64,000 nt of DNA, taken from positions 1 to 64,000 of the forward strand of contig NZ_MUNR01000003.1 of NCBI RefSeq assembly GCF_002001045.1, given 5' to 3'. The position numbers and the translations under genes are program-made. This document shows, piece by piece, positions 56,118 through 62,266 of this stretch (within the stretch, counting starts at the first letter, position 1; every line of letters begins with the position of its first letter). The notes under the pieces are model-generated. The model was not told the origin of the DNA, ran no database searches, and saw nothing but the letters and a program-made list of their open reading frames with translations. Source of the stretch: Rhodanobacter sp. C01 (lineage in GTDB: Bacteria > Pseudomonadota > Gammaproteobacteria > Xanthomonadales > Rhodanobacteraceae).

Positions 56118-56148
56118 TGGCGCGGGGGGAGGGAATCGAACCCTCTAT
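56118..56148 (-). pseudogene. 3'-end fragment of a serine-type tRNA
   Basis: On the minus strand this reads ATAGAGGGTTCGATTCCCTC followed by CCCCCGCGCCA: a T-arm, 3' acceptor strand and CCA. It matches the 3' end of the tRNA-Ser at 55571 at 25 of 31 positions, so it comes from a different tRNA. No D-arm or anticodon stem is found upstream. Such fragments mark attachment sites (attL/attR) of integrated elements. Confidence 0.55.
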
Positions 56149-56725
56149 CTCTACGGTGCTAGCAGACACTGTTCACTATCGTCTCAAAGATGACATGGTT
56201 CGGATCGGTCCACACCCAGCCCCGCGAGATCCCCTCACCAAACATGCCTTTTAAACTATCCATACGAATCTCCAGTGACGTATCAGTTAGGTAGAAGAAA
56301 AACAAATCTACATAGACCGCTATCAACACGTGAGCCAGCACGGAATCCGAACCACATCCTTTGACCACGACAGCTACCAGAGCTGCTTTGAGCGCCATAC
56401 CGATGGGCTCAGAGCCGCATGGGACATGCTTTCACTGGCCCTCCTGTCGAGCTACGTCGGCTTCAATGAGTGATCCAGTGATGAGTCAATGACACGCTAC
56501 GAAATATAAGACTGCGACAACGCAGTGCTGTGCACGTATCTCTTCGCGAGAAGCAATGTAGTGGTATTGACTGATGAAGGAATCATCGATTAGCCTGTCA
56601 CCGCTGGTTCCATCAGCAGCCCTTAAACTGGGGCTCGAGTGGCGTGATGCCTCACAGGTCGATCGTGCGTGATCTTGCGTATAGCTAGGTTGCGTGCGTT
56701 TCCATAACCTGCGCTTGAGGCAACT
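56149..56725. other. Gene-poor interval at the left end of the mobile element
   Basis: About 575 bp of lower-GC sequence. A minus-strand frame at 56159-56398 encodes 79 residues (MALKAALVAVVVKGCG...) with a Val-rich start, but it has no supporting evidence. No repeats were recognised. It presumably contains the promoter of the four-gene operon that starts at 56726. Confidence 0.4.
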
Positions 56726-57538
56726 ATGAATACCAACGCCAAACCGTCGTTTGTCCTTAACGACGACGACAAAGCCGTACTCGAGGCTGTGCTCACACAG
56801 CTCGACATCTTCCCCGAGTCCTTGTTTATACCGGCACCCTTTTCGGTGTCGCAGCTCACTTCAGCTCTCAATGGTTCGGAGCCAATCTCACTCTACCAGC
56901 TGCTGGCGAGTGCCCATTTCGGGTTCTTGCCGATCCCGAGCAGCTACAGGGCGTTTTGCAACCATGCCGAGCGAATCAATCGATTCCGACCAATATGGGA
57001 CGCTCTTGAGCTGCTCAATGACCCTCTGGGGCGAGAGAACGAGGCTGCTCGCGAATTTGGTTTCCATAACCGCGATGACTTGAAGCAGTTTTATCGCGCG
57101 TTGAACGAACTCGCAGAGTCCTTCGGTTTCGACTCCTTTGAAGCGGTTTGGGACAGCGGAAACTCCGCCACGCAGGGCAACGATGGGACAAGCCCGGATG
57201 AGTACAGGGTCTATGCGTCTGGGCCGGCTTTCTTGGGGGAGTTTGCCAAGCGGGCGCGTGCGGCCGACATGCCCGATGTCACTTTCGGTGTCCACGGCGA
57301 CTGGGTGCTTTACCTGCATCGCGACGGGGACACTGTGCATGCCCACCCGATCGATCCGGTGTTGTTGCGCCATGGAGGTTTTGAGCCACACACGCCTGAG
57401 TTTCGAGAGCTTGTGCCGGACGAAGTCATCGAAGCGCTGTTCGAGTTGGCGTCCACAAATTATCCCGGGTGCTTGTTCGACCTTGTGCCACCGCCGATCC
57501 ACATGGCCATTGAGCTGATCACAGGGGACTCGAAATGA
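56726..57538 (+). CDS. Hypothetical protein, first gene of mobile-element operon
   Basis: A 270-residue soluble protein without recognised domains. The N-terminal half is helical (DDDKAVLEAVLTQLDIF, LYQLLASAHFG, RIWDALELLNDPLG-type segments). The C-terminal half has strands VTFGVHGDWVLYLHRDGDTVHAHPID and a helix DEVIEALFELAS. Its stop overlaps the next start as ATGA (57535-57538), so the four genes to 59887 are translationally coupled. Base composition is lower in GC than the core. Its role in the element (replication, mobilisation or cargo) cannot be assigned. Confidence 0.65.
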   Translation: MNTNAKPSFVLNDDDKAVLEAVLTQLDIFPESLFIPAPFSVSQLTSALNGSEPISLYQLLASAHFGFLPIPSSYRAFCNHAERINRFRPIWDALELLNDPLGRENEAAREFGFHNRDDLKQFYRALNELAESFGFDSFEAVWDSGNSATQGNDGTSPDEYRVYASGPAFLGEFAKRARAADMPDVTFGVHGDWVLYLHRDGDTVHAHPIDPVLLRHGGFEPHTPEFRELVPDEVIEALFELASTNYPGCLFDLVPPPIHMAIELITGDSK

Positions 57539-57936
57539 ACGCACCGTATCCGGAAAACTTTACTAGCGTACCTTCTAGCAACTGCCTTCCCATGCGCAGC
57601 GAATGTGCCGACAGCGTGAGTGCCATTGGCCGATCGAATGCACACTCTGGCCTTATGGCGCAAAGTGACATCCTTAAGCGCATCGGTCGTTCGAAATCCT
57701 GGGCGTACGGCAATGACCTCGTGCCTATCCACGATGCTGAGGGAAAGCAACTCAACGCCGACGCGAAGCCACCATTTCCTTGGCACCAGCTGCCGAAACC
57801 GCGCATCAACGCGGGGAAGAAGCTCTGGTTGGCGGCAGATATCGAGGAGTGGTTCCGCCGCTTGGAGGCTCGCACATGCCAATCGGCAGATGCCTTCATA
57901 GCCAGCCCGAAAGCACGCCGGAAGGTGACGCCATGA
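57535..57936 (+). CDS. AlpA-like helix-turn-helix regulator/excisionase-type protein
   Basis: A 133-residue protein whose middle part, GLMAQSDILKRIGRSKSWAY, followed by a loop and FPWHQLPKPRINAGKKLWLAADIEEWFRRLEA, matches the AlpA/MerR-like winged-helix layout (recognition helix, wing, DIEEWF helix). AlpA-type proteins activate excision or element genes. The N-terminal about 38 residues are unrelated and disordered. It is translationally coupled (ATGA) at both ends. It probably regulates the element or assists excision, but no integrase is seen. Confidence 0.65.
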   Translation: MNAPYPENFTSVPSSNCLPMRSECADSVSAIGRSNAHSGLMAQSDILKRIGRSKSWAYGNDLVPIHDAEGKQLNADAKPPFPWHQLPKPRINAGKKLWLAADIEEWFRRLEARTCQSADAFIASPKARRKVTP

Positions 57937-58271
57937 GCCTGAACAATAACGTCATTCGCGGGCTTGAATCTGACGAGAAGTCGGTGAGTCCGATCACGTT
58001 GGCCTTACGCGAGCTTCAGCCGAACCAACGCCGCCGTAAGCAGAAGGATTTCGAGGCGCATTACGATGAAATTGCAGCACTGATCGAGCATGGCGTTTCG
58101 CTCAAAGACCTCCGCTTAGCCCTCGCGACGGGTGGTCTTTCGATGTCGGCAGCAACGTTCAAGAAGAAGTTCGAGACAGAACGCAAACGCCGTTCTCGCA
58201 CCAATCAGACGGATGAGGTATGTGGCGGGAAACCACCAAACTCCACGAACGACGGGATCGGGGCGCCATGA
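57933..58271 (+). CDS. Small DNA-binding-like protein of mobile element
   Basis: A 112-aa basic protein. Its central helical region FEAHYDEIAALIEHGVSLKDLRLALATGGLSMSAATFKKKF has the spacing of the HTH found in relaxosome accessory and plasmid proteins (TraK/KfrA-like pattern: Y..I..L...G.S...L......MS..TF). The C-terminal tail is Arg/Lys-rich, then polar. It overlaps its neighbours as ATGA on both sides. A relaxosome or replication accessory role is inference. Confidence 0.6.
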   Translation: MSLNNNVIRGLESDEKSVSPITLALRELQPNQRRRKQKDFEAHYDEIAALIEHGVSLKDLRLALATGGLSMSAATFKKKFETERKRRSRTNQTDEVCGGKPPNSTNDGIGAP

Positions 58272-59887
58272 GCGCCTCTCACCGTCTTCCGTCAGAAGTT
58301 ATCGACGCACTCCCGCCCGTCCTAAGTGAACTTGTCCGTCAACGATCGGCAAGTCGCATCTTTTCATACGAAATGGTGCTCACCACGGCTCTCCTGGCGA
58401 TGTCAGCAGCCTGTATGTCTCGCGCAGTGGTCGAACATCATGACGGCATGGTCAGCCCACTCATGGTGTATGGAATTATCGTTGCCGAGTCGAGCATCGG
58501 TAAGTCCCCTGTGTTCGATGAACTGTTCAAGGAAATACTGCGCCACGACAAGTTCGGCAATTTAGCTCTTGATTTAGCGACGAAACGCTTTGCGCGTGCC
58601 ATGGAGTACTGGAAGATCAAGGACAACGTCTTGAAGAACGCCATCGTCAAAGCTATGCAACTTGGTGAACCAGACGATCATTTCTGTTCAGATCGTGAAG
58701 CTCACGAGGAAAACAAGCCAGAAGAGCCTCTCCGTCGCATCTGCATGATTCAAGGCATGAGCAGTGTCGCTTTCATGAAAGCCATGAACGGCAAGCGCAA
58801 CCGAGTCATCCTTGCTCACGCCGAGGCGAAGTCAATCTTCGATAGTGAAATGATGGAGTTGATCGACTTGTTTTGCACGTTCTGGGACGGGAAGAATTCA
58901 TCCTCGTATGAAAGCGCCGTCGCCAAGTACGTCATTGACAACCCCTATCTGGCAATCCTCTTCGTTACACAGCCAATCTTTTTCAAGCAATTCATCAAAC
59001 GGAATAGGGGCGCGGCAGCAGGATCAGGCTTCACTGCGCGCACCTTGATCGCCATGGCGACCACAACACCCATCGACAGCGATGTGAGCCTCAGAGCTTG
59101 GAAAGTATCAAGTGCGTATCATGATCGGATGGTGGAAGCTCTGACTGAAGCTGACATTCGTTTTGCCGCGAATGACGTTTCACAAACGATTCTGACTCTG
59201 TCACCCGAAGCTGAATTGCTTTGGGATCAAGAGTTCAAGGCAATTAAACGTGAGATGGAGCCCGGCGGTAGGTACGTTGGCATCAAGCCTTTCGCTGGAA
59301 AATACATGGAGAACGCGACGCGCATCGCGGGCATCTTCCACTTCTTCTTCTATAGCAACAGCACGATCATTCAAAAAGAAACTATGCGCAGCGCAATCGA
59401 CGTTGCCTTTTTTTATCTCGTAGAACACAAACGAATCTTCGACGAAGATGATGGTCTGACCAGGACCGTCGAGGACGCATGGCTCGTGCTCAAGCATTTG
59501 TACAAAAAATATTGGGTGAAGGGGAGTACGCAGGTTCTCTACAACGGTGCCCTGAACGGAGGACCACCCTCCACCCGTGCGGGCGTCCGATATTTTCAGC
59601 CGGCCATCGATCACCTGATGAACAAAGGCTACCTCACCACTGGAATGTGTGGTAGGACAAAGATCATCTACCTCACGTTGGATGCGTTTCGAAAACTTGC
59701 GCTAAAGACATTTGATAGCCCGATACCGGAAGATTTTTCCCAAGCATCCCCATTCATACAGAGTTGCAACAATCAGTCTGAAAGTGCTCGCGCCACGCTG
59801 TCTTTTTTTGACTTTGGTCTTGGTGCGTCCGCCGGCCGACAAGGAGACGGTACGAACGGCACCGGGAGCACAGCTGGGCTTAGCTAG
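58268..59887 (+). CDS. DUF3987-like P-loop ATPase of mobile element
   Basis: The 539-residue protein resembles the DUF3987/YfjI group found in prophages and integrative elements, thought to be primase- or helicase-related replication proteins. A P-loop AESSIGKSP (Walker A-type AxxxxGKS, about residues 73-81) follows MVYGIIV. A long helical insert follows, then ILAHAEAKSIFD (Walker B-like acidic segment), LAILFVTQP, and FTARTLIAMATTTP. The C-terminal tail (after about 500) is Ser/Gly-rich. It is last in the ATGA-coupled operon. The predicted role is element replication. Confidence 0.7.
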   Translation: MSASHRLPSEVIDALPPVLSELVRQRSASRIFSYEMVLTTALLAMSAACMSRAVVEHHDGMVSPLMVYGIIVAESSIGKSPVFDELFKEILRHDKFGNLALDLATKRFARAMEYWKIKDNVLKNAIVKAMQLGEPDDHFCSDREAHEENKPEEPLRRICMIQGMSSVAFMKAMNGKRNRVILAHAEAKSIFDSEMMELIDLFCTFWDGKNSSSYESAVAKYVIDNPYLAILFVTQPIFFKQFIKRNRGAAAGSGFTARTLIAMATTTPIDSDVSLRAWKVSSAYHDRMVEALTEADIRFAANDVSQTILTLSPEAELLWDQEFKAIKREMEPGGRYVGIKPFAGKYMENATRIAGIFHFFFYSNSTIIQKETMRSAIDVAFFYLVEHKRIFDEDDGLTRTVEDAWLVLKHLYKKYWVKGSTQVLYNGALNGGPPSTRAGVRYFQPAIDHLMNKGYLTTGMCGRTKIIYLTLDAFRKLALKTFDSPIPEDFSQASPFIQSCNNQSESARATLSFFDFGLGASAGRQGDGTNGTGSTAGLS

Positions 59888-59939
59888 CGCGGTCTGCGCC
59901 TACTTCGGATTTGAGGCGGTACTTTTCCGAAACCTCCGC

Positions 59940-59965
59940 GATTCTGCGACAACAATCGCAGAATC
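59940..59965. repeat. 10-bp perfect inverted repeat, plus third half-copy
   Basis: GATTCTGCGA (59940-59949), CAACAA, TCGCAGAATC (59956-59965). It is followed at once by GCAGGATTCTG, a near repeat of the left arm. It lies 52 nt after the DUF3987 stop. Not a terminator (no T-run); an iteron- or recombinase-site-like arrangement. Confidence 0.6.
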
Positions 59966-60001
59966 GCAGGATTCTGGAAAACAGAGGCATCTATTTTCCT
60001 T

Positions 60002-60028
60002 CGGCCCCTTCGTTGGGGCCGTTTTTTT
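60002..60028 (+). terminator. Terminator between the DUF3987 operon and relaxase
   Basis: CGGCCCC / GGGGCCG with a 6-nt loop, then T7. It separates the convergent operon and relaxase gene. Confidence 0.85.
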
Positions 60029-60075
60029 GCCCGAGTACCTAGCCATACCTCTGATGGTTACGCCCCTCACCCCGC

Positions 60076-60783
60076 CTACTTGTCGGGCCTACCAGCCACG
60101 TAGTGAGTGCGATCCTGTTCCGTCATGGTTCTGATGCGCGCTTGACCTAAGTGGCGCTCAGGTTGTTGTTCAATGCCACGCTCCTTATAACTGCGATGAT
60201 CGACACGTGCTTTCTCGCCCACTTCCGCCAACATCTGGTTCTGTATGCTCGCTACACGCTTGCGCTTGTCGATGACATCATCCCGCAACTGCATGGGACT
60301 TTTGCCGCCGCTGTCTTTCTTGCAGCCACCCCGCGCCGGGAACTTCGGATTGTTGCGCATGAAGGTTCCCTCAGGTGAACGCACTATTCCGTCAGGTAAC
60401 CTGTCCGAGGTCATCAGGTGTAAGTGAGTGTTTGCCTCTTCTCCTAACTTGGCATCAGGCGCGTGCAGTGCGAATTGATACGGCTTGTTACCGGCCAAGT
60501 CTTCGACGAGCCTCTTGGTGAGCGCAATGTTCTGCTGAGTGTTGAGTTCGTTTGGCAACGCAATGATCATTTCTCGGTACGTCGCGCCGTTGGCGCGTTC
60601 ATACCTGTCAGCCGACTTCCAGAACGCTAGGGAATCGTTCTCTGCCCACTTAGGCATGTTGCCGTACCCTGTGGCCAGTAGATCCTCCTTCTTCGTGTAC
60701 TTGCCATCACGAAGGATGTACCTAGCATGCTCAGCTGCACCTCCTTTCTTGCCGCTCTTGATTTCAAAGTGGTAACTGGCCAT
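60076..60783 (-). CDS. MobA/MobL-family relaxase
   Basis: A 235-residue relaxase domain (MOBQ class), which nicks oriT and stays covalently bound to the DNA 5' end. The N-terminal MASYHFEIKSGKKGGAAEHARYI provides Tyr residues for catalysis. YREMIIALPNEL is motif II-like, and NTHLHLMTSDR carries the His-x-His metal site (motif III). VDHRSYKERGIEQQPERHLG is the typical MobA/MobL ending of the relaxase core. There is no primase or long C-terminal extension, so it is a minimal relaxase. It points away from a structured candidate oriT starting about 110 bp upstream. Confidence 0.82.
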   Translation of the reverse strand: MASYHFEIKSGKKGGAAEHARYILRDGKYTKKEDLLATGYGNMPKWAENDSLAFWKSADRYERANGATYREMIIALPNELNTQQNIALTKRLVEDLAGNKPYQFALHAPDAKLGEEANTHLHLMTSDRLPDGIVRSPEGTFMRNNPKFPARGGCKKDSGGKSPMQLRDDVIDKRKRVASIQNQMLAEVGEKARVDHRSYKERGIEQQPERHLGQARIRTMTEQDRTHYVAGRPDK

Positions 60784-60893
60784 TTGTGCACTACCCTTTC
60801 TCGATGAGATATATAAAAAAACCGACGAGTGGTAGCTCGTCGGCTGCTTGGAAGCGCCCATTGCAGGCCGTTTTAGGTTGTCAGAAGTAGAAA

Positions 60894-61020
60894 GGGTAAG
60901 TGCGCGTACGCATTCCCCCCCCTATTCAAGTAATTGATCAAGCTATCTAGACGGCCATTCATGTGAGGTACTAAGGACTACTACCTCACACATATATGCG
61001 TACGCGAGTAGAAGTTACCC
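60894..61020. other. Candidate origin of transfer (oriT)
   Basis: GGTAAGTGCGC (60895-60905) matches the core of the RSF1010/R1162-type nick region (TAAGTGCGCCCT), the substrate class of MobQ relaxases. GGGTAA (60894) and TTACCC (61015-61020), and GCGTACGCAT (60904-60913) with ATGCGTACGC (60996-61005), form nested inverted pairs. Inside lies a perfect 9-bp hairpin TGTGAGGTA / TACCTCACA (60962-60990). The position directly upstream of the relaxase gene is classic. Nicking is not demonstrated. Confidence 0.6.
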
Positions 61021-61444
61021 GTACCTGGCCTGTAGTGCCGATGTCATATCGCGCAGCACGACTCACTGAGCAAATGGTCTCTGAGGCTTAGACGTGGTTT
61101 ACGATTGAGCAGTCCGACTACGTCACACTGCTTCGCTGATCACAGGCCATGCCACAACGAACTACTTTCTTGGTTAGACGGAATCAAGAGGTAGAAATAG
61201 ACAGTCCGCTCCATATAGAAGCGGCGTGCTTGAGCGTCGGCATTCTTGTGAGCCTGGGCTTCCCAACGAGTCTTTTGTCACATGACACGCGCAATGTGTC
61301 CGCCAGCGGTTTCTGGTGTTGCTGTCCGCCTGTTGCTAGACATGTCATCGAAAAGGCGTAAATAACCCGGCATCTGGCTGTTGCGACGCCGCGTCCATCC
61401 GCATTCGGTGAGCGGGGGGCGACATGAACTGAAGTGGGCAGGCA
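61021..61444. other. Non-coding right flank of the mobile element
   Basis: About 420 bp between candidate oriT and the host exonuclease gene. A plus-strand frame at 61149-61361 (70 aa) has no support. No copy of the tRNA-Ser 3' end is found here, so the right attachment site was not identified. Confidence 0.4.
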
Positions 61445-62266
61445 CTACTCTGACAATCGGGCCAAGTGCAATAGCACGCCAGCCAGACTCTTTAGGTCTT
61501 GCGTGTTGTGTGCCAGCACCCGCCTCAGGTTCACCGCCGAGCCGCCACGTAGATAACTGAGCCATGCAGCTGGTGCTTCCGAGCCGGGCAAGTCATCTTC
61601 CCGCACGACACCAAGCAGCTCCCGCTCGGCGGTGACGAGACGGCAGTTCTCCCACACGCCTTTCCAGTGTCGACGCACCGGATGGAGCAGATCCAGATGA
61701 ACCAGCCCGGACAACGGGTCCGGCAACCGAGCCAAGCGGTAGCGCGTCTTCAGCAGGGGCGAGTCGTAGCACTTGCCGTTGTAGCTGACGAGCACGGTGT
61801 TTGGCTGCAGCCACTGGGCGAACGTGCGCAGCATCGCTGTCTCTGCACCCATCGTGGTCGTTGTCAGCTGGCGTACGCGGAAGCGACCGTCAGTCAGCCA
61901 ATCCGCGGCTCCGATCATCCACGCGCGGGTGCCAGCGCCTCCGGCCAGACCGGTCGTTTCGGTGTCGAAATGCAGCAGCCGGTCGTAAGCGACAGGTTCC
62001 TGCCAACGTGCGAACGCGGTATCAATCATGGGGGACGGGCATCCCCAATCCATGGTCGCTCCGGTGAGGAACAGCCCCGGTGCGATCTCGACCCCGGGCA
62101 CGAATCGGTCACTGGACGAGGCACGCTGCGTCACGCCCTGCATGCGAGAGCGACCCTGGATTAGTCGGAGCACGTCAGGTGCGAGGGTGGGCTTCGGCAG
62201 AGCCACCGCAGACGCTTGGCCAGATTGTGTACGCAACTGGCGCAGCCGTGCCGCCAAGGCGCTCAC
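61445..62266 (-). CDS. MrfB-like (YprB) DEDD exonuclease
   Basis: A 273-residue ribonuclease-H-like 3'-5' exonuclease. Its DEDD residues are visible in LLHFDTETTGLAGGAGTRAW (Asp, Glu), LVSYNGKCYDSPLLKTRY (Asp) and HNTQDLKSL (His, Asp). B. subtilis MrfB works with the helicase MrfA in a UvrABC-independent route that repairs mitomycin C adducts. Here the start codon overlaps the stop of the helicase gene upstream as ATGA, so the pair is translationally coupled, just as expected for MrfAB. The gene borders the mobile element. Confidence 0.82.
   Translation of the reverse strand: MSALAARLRQLRTQSGQASAVALPKPTLAPDVLRLIQGRSRMQGVTQRASSSDRFVPGVEIAPGLFLTGATMDWGCPSPMIDTAFARWQEPVAYDRLLHFDTETTGLAGGAGTRAWMIGAADWLTDGRFRVRQLTTTTMGAETAMLRTFAQWLQPNTVLVSYNGKCYDSPLLKTRYRLARLPDPLSGLVHLDLLHPVRRHWKGVWENCRLVTAERELLGVVREDDLPGSEAPAAWLSYLRGGSAVNLRRVLAHNTQDLKSLAGVLLHLARLSE

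Noticed and set aside
56118..56226. Complete second tRNA on the minus strand
   Set aside because: A CGCGGGG/CCCCGCG pairing of the ends is possible, but no D-arm or anticodon stem can be drawn between, so only a 3' fragment is called.
56069..56254. 61-codon frame containing RGEGIEPSI
   Set aside because: Translation of the tRNA 3' fragment on the other strand; no independent support.
61149..61361. 70-codon frame in the right flank of the mobile element
   Set aside because: No ribosome site, no family similarity, Cys-rich low-information ending; treated as non-coding.
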